The translations under genes and the position numbers were made by a program. Below, one piece after another: positions 17,632-26,768 of a stretch of 48,795 nucleotides of DNA (position 1 is the first letter of the stretch; every line of letters starts with the position of its first letter). The notes under the pieces are model-generated. The model ran no database searches. It was not told the origin of the DNA and saw only the letters and a list, made by a program, of their open reading frames with translations. The stretch is from Acidobacteriota bacterium (GTDB lineage: Bacteria; Acidobacteriota; Vicinamibacteria; Vicinamibacterales; UBA8438). The stretch is from positions 54,119 through 102,913 of the forward strand of contig VXME01000125.1 of assembly GCA_009861545.1 (NCBI GenBank), read 5' to 3'.

Positions 17632-20600
17632 TCATGATTCTTCTCCCAGTTGCTGCAATTTCGCCTGTCGCGCGGGCGCTACCCCGCTGCGCGCGGCGAT
17701 GTGATTGGACAGCGATTCCAGGATCGCACGTTCCTCCGAGCCCGCATCGGCCAGCTCGATCAACGCCTGCAGCAGCCGGGCGAAGAGCGCGTGGCGCTTC
17801 AGGCCGCGTTCGTCGAGGTAGTCGTTGACCTTCGCTTCTTCGGCGGCGCGCCAGAAGTGCATCAGCCGGTGCGCCTGGTCGATCAGCGGCGGAGGACGGC
17901 CGTCCGGCGTCCGGTAGCCGAGCGATCGGGCGGTGCGCCGGCTCCACGACTTCAGCCTGACCCGGCTGCCGGCGCCGGGACCGTCCGGCGCCCCGGCGTC
18001 CTCCTCCGCGTCCGGCTCGTCGTCGTCCGGTTCACCGTCGGATGCGCGGGCGCCCCGGGACAGCACGTCGTAACGGTCGGTAAGGTCGCGGTCCGACAGG
18101 TTGCAGGAGATCGCGTACAGAATGCAGGCGCCGATCGGGGCGTCGCCGAGGCCGAAGTCGTTGCGGTGCAGCAGATAGTACGTCGTGACGTCGTCGAGTC
18201 CGCTCGTGGCCTCGTCGTCGCCGTCGTGCGTGAGCACCCGGCCGACGACGAAGTCGACGACGAACCGCCGCACTGCCCGCAGGAACTCCGACACGGTCAT
18301 CTGCGAGTCGGCGTCGTCCGCCCGCTTCACGGCGGGATACTTCGAGAACGCCTCCAGCGCGGGTCCGGTCGCCGCCCACACGAAGTCGGGGCCGCGGATG
18401 CCGGCGTCCCAGAAATCCCGAAGCTGCTGCGAGATGTTCTTGCGCATCTCCGTGAGCACCGCCGTGTCCCAGCCCGGCCGCGCGGCCGGGCGCTTGCGGC
18501 AGACGATCCAGATGGACGAGGCGAGGGCGGCGGACTGCATGGCGCGCGTTCGCGCCAGCCGCTCCGTCTGGATCGGCCACGAGCCGTCCACGACGAATCC
18601 GGCCCGGATCAGCGCCGAGACCAGTGTCTCCCAGGCGTCCGGCGACTTGTTGGCGAAGACGATCACCAACCGGCCGTCGTCGCGTAGCGCCGCGTGGAAG
18701 CGCGAGAACGCCCGCGCCATGCCGTCCTCGTAGTTCCGCTTGGACACCGCCCGGTCGCCGTCGAAGCGCGCCGCGTCGTCGATCAGCTCGCCGTCATTGG
18801 CCGTGGCGTTCCACTTCGGGCCGAGCGGCGTGTCGAAAGCCGCGTCGATGGCCGGCGACAGCCCCCACAGGGCGCGCCGCAGCCAGACGTGGAAGAAGTC
18901 CATCAGGTCGGAGTAGAGAATGGCGTCGTAGTAGGGCGGGTCGGTGCAGATGAGGTCGAAGCCGGCGTCTCCGTCCGCGGAGGCCAGCGCCGCGGCTGCC
19001 GACCGACGCCGCACGGCCGGCGGGGGTGCGGCGGGCGTGGCGCCGAGCAGGTGTTGGCAAACACCGGCGGTCCAATCAACCGCTTGGATGAAACCGCCTG
19101 TGGTGTCGGTCAGCGGACTGGACTCCGCGAAATCCCACACCATAGGCAAGGCGAAGCGAGTGAAGACGTGGCCAACTTGCTCCGCTCCGGCGGTCCAGGT
19201 CGCCAACGTGCTGCCGCGATCGGCGAGGCGGCTGATCGTCGGCGTCAGCATCGCGACCACCGCCTCGCGCCACGCTGCCGGCCAGGCGGCCATCGTCTCG
19301 TCCAGGCGGCGTGTCTCCTGGACGAAGGTGCCGAGGGCCAGAAGCTGGCGGTTCGTGAAGAGGGTGCGCCACGCGTCGAAGCCGTAGCGCGGAATCCGCA
19401 TCCCCAGGTTGTCCTGGCTCGGCGTCGGCTCGTTGGGCAGACCGAACGGGATGCCCGCGTAGAGCGTGTCGAGCTCCGCCTGCTCCACGCGCGCCGCCTG
19501 TAGCTCCAGCGCCCTCGGCAGCCGGTACTCCTTGCCGTGTGGTCCGGCGACCACGACCGCGGTCATGACGGCTCCCAGTCGCCCTGCGCGGCCGTCGAGA
19601 CGGAGATCCTGCATCGTCATGATGGCTTGGCACAGGGGACACTGCGCGCCGGACCGACTCATCGTGCCGCCGCCCGTCCGCCGGTCGTGCTCGCGCCGCT
19701 GCGCGGGATTGCCTTCTCCCGGCGGCACGTCGGCCTCGACCCCGAACACGACGCCGGTGTGCTCCGCGTCCGGCGACATCGTCAGCAGCACTCGCTTGGC
19801 GCCCTTCTTCACGAGCCAGCGGGTCTTCAGCAGCGGGATCGTCGCGCGGCACCCCTTGCAGCGGACGGTGCGCGCCCACAGATACGCCACCGTCGGCTTC
19901 GCCACCCACCGCGGATTCCGCGCGTCCTTCAGGTAGACCGCATCGAACGCCGCGTTCAGGGGGCAGGCGTCCGCGTTACCGTCCGCGTCCGGGGCGAGCA
20001 ACGTCAACGGCTGCGGCTCGAACGGCCGGCCGCCCGGCTTCAGCGCCTGGAACGCTGCATAGGTCGGATAGCGGCGGGCGAGTCGGCGCCGCGCCGCCGC
20101 CAGCACCCGGCGTCCCCACGCGCGGACCTGCCACGCGAGGTCGGCCTCCGGCACCGGCCTGGCATCGAGCAGCTTCGGCTCCGCCGTTTCGCCGTTGTCG
20201 CCGAGGCCCAGCGCGGCGAGCTCGCGCGTCAGCGCCCGGCCCTTGACGCCCTGCGCCTTCAGGAAGGCGGTCATGAAGTCGCGGTCCCGCAGTGCGAATT
20301 CGGGTAGCGGCCGGGTCTCGTCCACAAGCCCGCGCGGGTAGTCGAGCGTGCACTTCAAGATGAACCACGCGACCGGATTGAGGTCGACCGCGGTGACCTC
20401 GCAACCGAGGCGCATCGCCTCCAGCGGGATGGCGCCTCCGCCGGCGAACGGATCGAGCACCCTCGGGGCGCGCCCGTCGTACGCCTCGCGAATCCGCGCG
20501 CGGAACCAGTCGAGATCCGGTTCGTTCTCCGACTCCCGCTTCCAGTGCAGGATGCCCCCCTGCGTCTCGCGCTTCCGCCGCGCGACCGTCCGGCCGCCGA

Positions 20601-20850
20601 CGCGCTCGTCCTCGACCGTCTCGACCACCGTGCCCGCCATCCGCCGGTAGATCGCCTGCCGCTCCCGCGCGTTGCCGGGGTCGGGCAGCAGCGTGGCTAT
20701 CAGCGCCGCCCGGCACGCCGCCAGCGGTCGCCGCGCCGGCCAGATGTGCAGCGTCGAGATGTGCCCGTGGCGGACGTTCTTCTCGTGGACCGAGTCGAGC
20801 GAGACGTGCTCCAGGGGGAAGGCGGCCTCGATGAGGCGCTTGTCGTTCAC
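17632..20850 (-). CDS. DUF1156 DNA methylase (adenine-specific type)
   Basis: A methyltransferase of about 1072 residues. The N-terminal DUF1156 signature (HVSLDSVHEKNVRHGHIS, near residue 15) is followed by SAM-binding motif I DPFAGGG (133-139) and, some 500 residues later, catalytic motif IV DPPYYD (near 634). This order suits an amino-methyltransferase with a large inserted target region. The insert contains two CxxC knuckles (CKGC near 328 and CPLC near 403), probably a zinc ribbon. The start GTG 20850 overlaps the TIR gene stop by four bases (GTGA). With DUF499 and an SNF2 helicase it forms the recurrent core of a modification-linked defence operon: the methylase would mark self DNA. The recognition sequence is unknown. 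Confidence 0.85.
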   Translation of the reverse strand: MNDKRLIEAAFPLEHVSLDSVHEKNVRHGHISTLHIWPARRPLAACRAALIATLLPDPGNARERQAIYRRMAGTVVETVEDERVGGRTVARRKRETQGGILHWKRESENEPDLDWFRARIREAYDGRAPRVLDPFAGGGAIPLEAMRLGCEVTAVDLNPVAWFILKCTLDYPRGLVDETRPLPEFALRDRDFMTAFLKAQGVKGRALTRELAALGLGDNGETAEPKLLDARPVPEADLAWQVRAWGRRVLAAARRRLARRYPTYAAFQALKPGGRPFEPQPLTLLAPDADGNADACPLNAAFDAVYLKDARNPRWVAKPTVAYLWARTVRCKGCRATIPLLKTRWLVKKGAKRVLLTMSPDAEHTGVVFGVEADVPPGEGNPAQRREHDRRTGGGTMSRSGAQCPLCQAIMTMQDLRLDGRAGRLGAVMTAVVVAGPHGKEYRLPRALELQAARVEQAELDTLYAGIPFGLPNEPTPSQDNLGMRIPRYGFDAWRTLFTNRQLLALGTFVQETRRLDETMAAWPAAWREAVVAMLTPTISRLADRGSTLATWTAGAEQVGHVFTRFALPMVWDFAESSPLTDTTGGFIQAVDWTAGVCQHLLGATPAAPPPAVRRRSAAAALASADGDAGFDLICTDPPYYDAILYSDLMDFFHVWLRRALWGLSPAIDAAFDTPLGPKWNATANDGELIDDAARFDGDRAVSKRNYEDGMARAFSRFHAALRDDGRLVIVFANKSPDAWETLVSALIRAGFVVDGSWPIQTERLARTRAMQSAALASSIWIVCRKRPAARPGWDTAVLTEMRKNISQQLRDFWDAGIRGPDFVWAATGPALEAFSKYPAVKRADDADSQMTVSEFLRAVRRFVVDFVVGRVLTHDGDDEATSGLDDVTTYYLLHRNDFGLGDAPIGACILYAISCNLSDRDLTDRYDVLSRGARASDGEPDDDEPDAEEDAGAPDGPGAGSRVRLKSWSRRTARSLGYRTPDGRPPPLIDQAHRLMHFWRAAEEAKVNDYLDERGLKRHALFARLLQALIELADAGSEERAILESLSNHIAARSGVAPARQAKLQQLGEES

Positions 20851-21485
20851 GATGACTCCATGCGTGCCAGAAACTCTTCCAATCGCTGGGGCACGGTTAC
20901 CTCCGGAGTCCACTGCCACACGGCATCACTTATCTGGCGGTTCGACTCGGATGCGGAGCGCACTCGATCGGACAGAGATGCATTCCAGTAGCTTGTCTGT
21001 TCCAGCAGCCTCATGTTGTTCCTTGCTTCGGCGAAGGAGTCGGACTGGCAGAACAGGGCTGCAACAGCTTCGGCGATACGTGCGCGGGTCATTGCGTGCT
21101 CGCGAAGGATGTCGAACAGCTCCTCCGCCAGCGCTACCGCGTTCTTGCCGATTCCGTTCATGCTCTGAAACTTGCCGATAAATCCGTACGGATCGGTCCC
21201 GAGGCGGGCGGTCACAATGAGGACTTGACGGCCCATCGCGTAACCGATCTCCTGGTCTGCCCACTTGCTCTCGTGAAACCCCGGGTGAAGTAGCGCGAGC
21301 ATACCGTCGCATGTTGCCAGCGCCGCTTCAATCTCGTCTTGCCATTCCCGCGTTGGCCGTATGTCATTGTGTGCCACAAAGGAAGAGACACCAAATGCAA
21401 GCAGCTCCCTCTGGATGTTGGCAGCCAATCGCCGATGCTCAGCCAAATGCGAAACAAAGATGCGAAGTAGTCGCTCTTCCAGCAT
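20847..21485 (-). CDS. TIR-domain protein (C-terminal part of a frameshifted gene)
   Basis: A 212-residue product with a TIR domain at residues ~5-120: RIFVSHLAEHRR (strand A), FVAHNDIRPTREWQDEIEAAL (split here as FVAHNDIRPTREW and QDEIEAAL), GMLALLHPGF, and SKWADQEIGYAMGR, whose Glu occupies the usual NADase position. The C-terminal ~90 residues are helical and unassigned. Bacterial TIR domains commonly deplete NAD+ or make signalling nucleotides after phage sensing. ATG 21485 opens this frame, but the natural start is probably in the upstream fragment at 21464-21736, which is one base out of frame. Its stop overlaps the methylase start. Confidence 0.75.
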   Translation of the reverse strand: MLEERLLRIFVSHLAEHRRLAANIQRELLAFGVSSFVAHNDIRPTREWQDEIEAALATCDGMLALLHPGFHESKWADQEIGYAMGRQVLIVTARLGTDPYGFIGKFQSMNGIGKNAVALAEELFDILREHAMTRARIAEAVAALFCQSDSFAEARNNMRLLEQTSYWNASLSDRVRSASESNRQISDAVWQWTPEVTVPQRLEEFLARMESS

Positions 21486-21736
21486 GTAGACTCCACGCTG
21501 GGACGCGACGTCGTGAACTCGTAGTCCAGGTGCTTGCCCAGGGAAAGCAATACGTCATCCGGGCCATCCTGGATCATGCTCATGACGTAGTCGTCCCGAC
21601 CGTCGCCGCGCCAATCATCAGTCCACGGAAGGCCGAACTGACGGAGCGTCAGGTCAATGAGCGTCCACTCCGAGGTGCCGAGGCGCCGCCCGATTTCCGA
21701 AATGATAAGGACGCGATCCGACGGTGTCAGCGTCAT
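21464..21736 (-). pseudogene. N-terminal domain of the TIR protein, out of frame
   Basis: ATG 21736 starts MTLTPSDRVLIISEIGRRLG and then RQFGLPWTDDWRGD, which resembles the small helical N-terminal (AbiJ-NTD-like) domain found ahead of TIR domains. The frame reads on to CWKSDYF near 21464, where the other frame takes over with RIFVSHLAEH. Joining the two at this point gives a continuous ~295-residue protein with no residue missing. A one-base loss near 21464 would explain the split; no long homopolymer marks a sequencing slip, and no clear slippery heptamer suggests programmed frameshifting. It lies 53 bases after the AAA ATPase gene. Confidence 0.6.
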
Positions 21737-21789
21737 GTTTCAGTCTTCCTTCAATCTGTGTACAGATGGGACACTGTCGTTCATGTCGT

Positions 21790-23112
21790 TCATGCACCGA
21801 AGTCGCCCCGTACGATGCGCTCCCAGATGCGGGTGTGTTCGCGGTCGTCCCGCCGGGCTTCCTGGACGTTACGGCCGCGGCGGGCCCCGCGCCAAGCGGC
21901 GAACGGAACGATACGGGTCTGGTGGTTCGTGCGCTTCGTGCGCTCGACCACGAACAGGGAGCGGGGTGACACCAGATCGGGCAGGAAGGGGTCGTGCGTC
22001 GTGACGATGTACTGGCTGTGGAGGCCACTGAAAAAATGCGAACGCGCTTCCAGCGTTTGCGCGATCATCGGGATCCGGCGGGGATGCAGGCCGGTCTCCG
22101 GCTCCTCGAAGCCGACCAGCGCCGGCGGGTCCGCGGTCAGCGCCAGGAGGCCGAGCAGGCGCAGGGTGCCCTCCGAGAGCAGGCGCGCCGGCATCTTCAC
22201 GCCGCGTTCGTTGAGCCGGAGCTCCACTTCGCCGACATCGTTCACCTCGACGTCGATCCCGTCGATGGTCGGCATCATCCCGTGCAGTTCCCTCTCGACG
22301 CAGCGGAACAGATCGGGCTCTTCCGCTTTCGCGGTGTTGAGGAAAGCCGCGAGGTCTTGTCCCGCCGGCCCGATGCCCGGCGCTTCCCGCACGGGGTTGT
22401 CGGCCCGCATCCGTTCGCGCGGCTCGAGGTAGAAGAACTGCCAGCCCTCCAGTTCGCTCCGTGCCGCGACGACGTGGGGGTGGTGGGGCGGATAGTGCGG
22501 CATCGACAGGATGCTGTGGTCCGGAAAACGATCGTGGCCGGCGACCTGCGGCCGGTCTTCGCGCCGCACGTGGATCTGCTCGCCCCGGCGCTCGATGAAC
22601 GGCTTTCGTTTGATCGCCGGAACGCCCTTGCTCGTGAGCGCGGCCAGGTACTCGTCCGCAACGCGCAACGCGCCCGTCTTAGGCAGCATCTCGATCACGA
22701 TGCGGTACCGCAGGTTTCGCGCGCTGACCGGGGCGGGTTGCCGGCCGGCGCTCCCGGACGCCGTCCGGCCGCTCGAACGGCGCATGTTCCGTACTTGTCG
22801 ATTGACGGCGTCGGCGACCGCGTCCGCCAGCTCCAGATCGGCCTCGATGGAGAAAGCGAGCCGCTCCTGCTCGATCAGACCTCTGACGCCCTCCTTCCCG
22901 ATGGGGAACGACTTGAGCGGCTTGCCGCGGTACGGGGCGTCGAAGGCCTCCCGGAGCGTCCGGCTGGCGCCGATCCGGGACAGCAACTGGAGCGCATCCA
23001 GGAAGTTGCTCTTGCCGGCGGCGTTCGGCCCGAACAGCACCGTCAGCGGCTCGAGCTGCACCTCGACGTCGGCCAGGGACTTGTAGCCCTTGATGTGGAC
23101 TCGCTTCAGCAT
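21790..23112 (-). CDS. AAA_21-type ATPase
   Basis: A 440-residue RecF/OLD-like ATPase without a TOPRIM domain. It begins MLKRVHIKGYKSLADVEVQL, with Walker A in FGPNAAGKSN (near residue 30), a signature region LLSEGTLRLLGLLAL, Walker B in LVGFEEPETGLHP and the switch histidine in IVTTHDPFL. It overlaps the gajB stop by seven bases, so it is co-translated with the Gabija-like pair. Its role could be a third component of that pair or an ATPase partner for the downstream TIR protein. Its first ~50 codons recur as a broken copy at 35602-35750. Confidence 0.75.
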   Translation of the reverse strand: MLKRVHIKGYKSLADVEVQLEPLTVLFGPNAAGKSNFLDALQLLSRIGASRTLREAFDAPYRGKPLKSFPIGKEGVRGLIEQERLAFSIEADLELADAVADAVNRQVRNMRRSSGRTASGSAGRQPAPVSARNLRYRIVIEMLPKTGALRVADEYLAALTSKGVPAIKRKPFIERRGEQIHVRREDRPQVAGHDRFPDHSILSMPHYPPHHPHVVAARSELEGWQFFYLEPRERMRADNPVREAPGIGPAGQDLAAFLNTAKAEEPDLFRCVERELHGMMPTIDGIDVEVNDVGEVELRLNERGVKMPARLLSEGTLRLLGLLALTADPPALVGFEEPETGLHPRRIPMIAQTLEARSHFFSGLHSQYIVTTHDPFLPDLVSPRSLFVVERTKRTNHQTRIVPFAAWRGARRGRNVQEARRDDREHTRIWERIVRGDFGA

Positions 23113-25010
23113 GCCATGCTTCCGGCATGCAGTCCCATTTCCGCCAGGAAGCGGGAAGGCTGCTTGGGCCAGCCGAAGTACGAATCGGCATGCGTCAGCG
23201 TCAGGCTGGACTGAACGCGCGTGATCGCCACGAAGCAATTGCGTCGTTCTTCTTCCATCGCGGATGAACCACCCTGGACGGCTTGATACGAGGGCAGCTG
23301 TTCTTCCGCCAAGCCTGTCAGGTAGACGTGCTGGAACTCCTTGCCCTTGGCCAGGTGGATCGTCAGGCACTGCACGTCGGTCGGGCGCGGCGGCGGCGTC
23401 TTCTGCCGCAGGTCGATCTGCTGCAGGAACTGTCCCAGTGGTGGATCGGCTCCGAGCTGGTGTCGAATCTCGCGCGTCAGCGATCCCCAAGTGCTCCGCT
23501 CTTCGGTTTCTTCGTCGGTATCGATGTTCGGTGTTCGGCGATGGCGATCGCGCCAGGCCAGGGTGTTCTTGGCGAATTCGCGGTACTTGGCCCGGTCGTG
23601 CAGATCATCCCGCAACGTGTCGAGCAAGGGGCGTGCGTCGGTGGCCGCGCATGCGGACGCGGCCGACAAGAACCCGGCCAGCAGGGAATCTCCGGCGAAA
23701 ACGCTCTCCGCCTCCACATCATCGGGCAGCACGCGCGCAGCCGTGAGGTCCTGATACGCACGGCATAGTGCGGCGAGCTGCTCGAGGTCGGCCGGGCGGT
23801 TGCTCAAGCGCAGCGCGGAGTGCAGGAATCGCAACAGGGGCGACTCGAACTCCGCCTTTCGCTTGACGACATGGGACGGCAAGCCGGCATGTGACAAGGC
23901 GGCTGCCGCGGCCCGCACGAGTTTCGTGTTGCGGGCAAGGACCGTGCAGGTTCCGGGGTCCAGGGATCTTGCCTCGATGTCGGCTGCGACCCACGACAAC
24001 TCGGCTGCGCAGTCGGCGAAGCGGCGGACCCTCACGGCGCGGGATGGGGATGAGTCGACGGCAGATGCCAGCGGTGACTTGTTCGGCGCCCGATTGACGT
24101 TGTGACGAATGAGGATGTTGGCCAGGTCGACGACCTCGGGGGGGCACCGAAAACTCTCCGGAAGCTGGACGACGCGCATGTCGTAGTCCTGCTGGAGGCG
24201 ACGGAGACGCTCGGGGCTGGCGCCGTTCCACTGGTAGATGGTCTGGTCATCGTCCGCGACCACGAACAGGTTCGCGTTCCGGTCAGGGTAGAGCGTCCGC
24301 AGGAGTAGATCCTGGACCTTGTTGGTGTCCTGATACTCGTCCACACATGCGAAGGGGTACACGACGCCGTAGTCGCGAGCGATACGAGGGCGTTCGTTGA
24401 AGAGGCGGAGGCAGCACACGAGGAGCGCGCCGAAATCGAGATGGTTGCCTTCGATCAGCAGGCGGATGTAGCTCCTGTAGACCGGGCGAATCCACTCCTT
24501 GCCCGGGGCTGCGAACGGCAGCGGCGCGTCCTGCTGCTCGCGGCCGTCCTGACCATCCCGAAGGAGACGGTCGATCAAGGGGAGCACACCTCTCGCCGTC
24601 GCGCCGGACGGGATGCCGGCGTCACCGGCCTGCTCCATGGCGTCGCGCAGCACCAGATGCCGGTCCGCGTCCTGGTTGAGAATCGTGAAATCGGGGCGCA
24701 GGCCGAAATGGCTGCCGTGCTGGCGCAGCACGTCGGTCGCGAAGCCGTGGAACGTCGTCAAGCGCGCCCGGCGCATGGTCGGACCGAGCAGTTGCGCGAC
24801 TCGGCCCCGCATCTCTTCGGCGGCCTTCGTGGTGAACGTGAGAGCGAGGACTCGGAATCGCTTGTCGGGGGTTCCCTGAATGAGCCGCACCACTCGCGTC
24901 GTCAGCACCCGGGTCTTGCCGGCCCCCGGCCCGGCGAGCACCAGCATGGGGCCCTCGTTCCAGTCGACGGCCTGCCGCTGGTTGACGTTCAGGGATTCGA
25001 GTTCGAGCAT
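23106..25010 (-). CDS. gajB: UvrD/Rep-family helicase, GajB-like
   Basis: A 634-residue superfamily 1A helicase. Motif I LAGPGAGKTRVL lies near residue 25, Ia is in LTFTTKAAEEM, II is in FACVDEYQDTN, III is in VVADDDQTIYQWNGA, IV is in LPESFRCP, V is in LTIHLAKGKEFQHVY, and VI is in CFVAITRVQ. All are intact, so the helicase should be active. It starts two bases after the OLD-type nuclease stop, the gene order of Gabija (gajA-gajB). It is longer than typical GajB proteins (about 500 residues), so a Gabija-like variant or another OLD-UvrD pair is possible. Confidence 0.8.
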   Translation of the reverse strand: MLELESLNVNQRQAVDWNEGPMLVLAGPGAGKTRVLTTRVVRLIQGTPDKRFRVLALTFTTKAAEEMRGRVAQLLGPTMRRARLTTFHGFATDVLRQHGSHFGLRPDFTILNQDADRHLVLRDAMEQAGDAGIPSGATARGVLPLIDRLLRDGQDGREQQDAPLPFAAPGKEWIRPVYRSYIRLLIEGNHLDFGALLVCCLRLFNERPRIARDYGVVYPFACVDEYQDTNKVQDLLLRTLYPDRNANLFVVADDDQTIYQWNGASPERLRRLQQDYDMRVVQLPESFRCPPEVVDLANILIRHNVNRAPNKSPLASAVDSSPSRAVRVRRFADCAAELSWVAADIEARSLDPGTCTVLARNTKLVRAAAAALSHAGLPSHVVKRKAEFESPLLRFLHSALRLSNRPADLEQLAALCRAYQDLTAARVLPDDVEAESVFAGDSLLAGFLSAASACAATDARPLLDTLRDDLHDRAKYREFAKNTLAWRDRHRRTPNIDTDEETEERSTWGSLTREIRHQLGADPPLGQFLQQIDLRQKTPPPRPTDVQCLTIHLAKGKEFQHVYLTGLAEEQLPSYQAVQGGSSAMEEERRNCFVAITRVQSSLTLTHADSYFGWPKQPSRFLAEMGLHAGSMAC

Positions 25011-25012
25011 GG

Positions 25013-26707
25013 TCACGCCCTGGCGAGCGCCGCAGCCTTGTTCAGGATACTTGACAGCTCGACCGGGACCGCGGTTTGTCCGGCCGTCATCCGGGCCGCC
25101 GCTTCTGCCGCTACTTCCGGCTTGCTGTAACGATTGGGCAATGCGGCCAGGACTTCGGTCCAGTAGGCCGGTGTGCCTCTTGGCGACGTGGGCTGCGCCT
25201 TCTGCGGGGACATGCGTGCCTCGTAGAGATCGCCGAATCCGCCGTCGCAGAGCATCCGCTCGACGTTGTCGTACGGCATGGTCAGCCGATCCGCCTCGAC
25301 CGCGGCGCCGAACTCGTCTCTTACACGTCGCTCGTACTTCCCGCGCCCGCTGTCGTTGTCGAGCACGCAGTACCACACGATGCCGAGGCTGTTGGCCACC
25401 TTCGCCAGCATGCCCACGTCGGTCTGGCTGAACTCGACGCAACGCACGCCCGCGCGTTCGATGTCCAGCGTCAGTGCTTCGGCGGCGCCGGCCAACAGCG
25501 TCGTCTCGGTCTCACCTTCGACGAGCAGCCAGCACCTCGCGAACAGCAACTCGCCGCGCGTGCGGCGGACATGGGAGTCGAACTTCCGCGCCTCCTCCGG
25601 AGTCAGTGTTCCCGGTTCGATCCGATGCGCCTCGATACCGTCGTCGGCATGCACGAATCGGCGAATGGCTGACGATGGCACACTTGCCAGCAGGTCGCCG
25701 CTGTGGGTCGAGACGAGCTTCTGACCCGGCAGATCGCTCACGAGCCCCATCAGCGACCGGATTGCCGACGGATGCAGATGCGCCTCGGGCTCCTCGAGCG
25801 CCGTGACGGGCGCCGCATCGGGGTCGAGGTCGGAGAGCTGGCTGCGAAGAAAGGCCCCGAACAGCAGAAGCACCGCCAGACTCTGCGTGCCCTCACCCTG
25901 AAGTTCGACAGGAATCCTGGCGCCGGAACGGGATGCCAGGTTCACCTGGGCCCGGGACAGCAACGAGAAGAGCTGGGTCGGCAGCGCATCGATGGTTACG
26001 GCCTCGTTGGCGCCGAACTCGATCACCCTGCCAGCGTCCTCAAGGCCGGTACGGACGTCGAGCAGTGGTCGATGGGCCGTGATCAATCGTTCGTTCAGGT
26101 TCGCGAGCTCCGTAGTCAGGGCCTCCCTGTCGTCCTCGGGAATACCGCTCTCGGCGAGAAATGTTCGCCAGAAACGGCCCTTGGCGGCGAAGTGCCTGGA
26201 CGCGTCCCGAAGAGCGGAGAGGTAGAACGGCGGCGCCAGCCGTTGGAGCGTGTTCAGTTGACCTGCTCCCTTGCCGGCCGGCATCGGATTGCCGTCGGCG
26301 TTGAGGAAATCCCAGTCCGTCACGAACTCGCCGGCATTCCGGTCGAATGACGACGTGACCCGAAACGTGACGCGCCGCTGTTCGTTGGCGTCGCGTGCAA
26401 ACAAATCGGCAAGCGCCTGCACAACCTCTTCATTCCACGGCTCGGCCTCCGTTTCGACGAACGACAGCTCGATCTCGATGGGTTCGGCGTCGGTAGGCGC
26501 CGCCTCGTCGTCCGGGAGGTGGTAGTCGTACTCGTCGAACGGCCCGCGACCACGTCCCCGCAGCCGTTCGAGACAGATGCGGATGGCCTCGAGGAAAGCA
26601 GTTTTTCCCGAGTTGTTTTCGCCGATCAGAACCGTGGTTTCGTCGAGGTCGACGGTGAGGTTCCTGATGCAGCGGAAATTGCGGATCTCGACGGTGGTCA
26701 GCCTCAT
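25013..26707 (-). CDS. gajA: OLD-family ATPase/TOPRIM nuclease, GajA-like
   Basis: A 564-residue protein of normal GajA length. The N-terminal ATPase has GENNSGKT (29-36), a signature in GEGTQSLAVLLLFGAF, Walker B in TALEEPEAHLHP (302-313) and a switch histidine in VSTHSGDLLA. The C-terminal TOPRIM has VEGETE (396-401) and the DxD of VLDNDSG (Asp450 and Asp452). GajA nicks DNA when nucleotide levels fall during infection. ATG 26707 lies 61 bases past the SNF2 helicase stop. With gajB next, this is a complete two-gene Gabija-like module embedded in a larger run. Confidence 0.8.
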   Translation of the reverse strand: MRLTTVEIRNFRCIRNLTVDLDETTVLIGENNSGKTAFLEAIRICLERLRGRGRGPFDEYDYHLPDDEAAPTDAEPIEIELSFVETEAEPWNEEVVQALADLFARDANEQRRVTFRVTSSFDRNAGEFVTDWDFLNADGNPMPAGKGAGQLNTLQRLAPPFYLSALRDASRHFAAKGRFWRTFLAESGIPEDDREALTTELANLNERLITAHRPLLDVRTGLEDAGRVIEFGANEAVTIDALPTQLFSLLSRAQVNLASRSGARIPVELQGEGTQSLAVLLLFGAFLRSQLSDLDPDAAPVTALEEPEAHLHPSAIRSLMGLVSDLPGQKLVSTHSGDLLASVPSSAIRRFVHADDGIEAHRIEPGTLTPEEARKFDSHVRRTRGELLFARCWLLVEGETETTLLAGAAEALTLDIERAGVRCVEFSQTDVGMLAKVANSLGIVWYCVLDNDSGRGKYERRVRDEFGAAVEADRLTMPYDNVERMLCDGGFGDLYEARMSPQKAQPTSPRGTPAYWTEVLAALPNRYSKPEVAAEAAARMTAGQTAVPVELSSILNKAAALARA

Positions 26708-26768
26708 CCGGTCACTTCCCTGGGCTGCACCGTGCGGCCGGCGATAATCGGAAGTCGCCTCGATGTGC

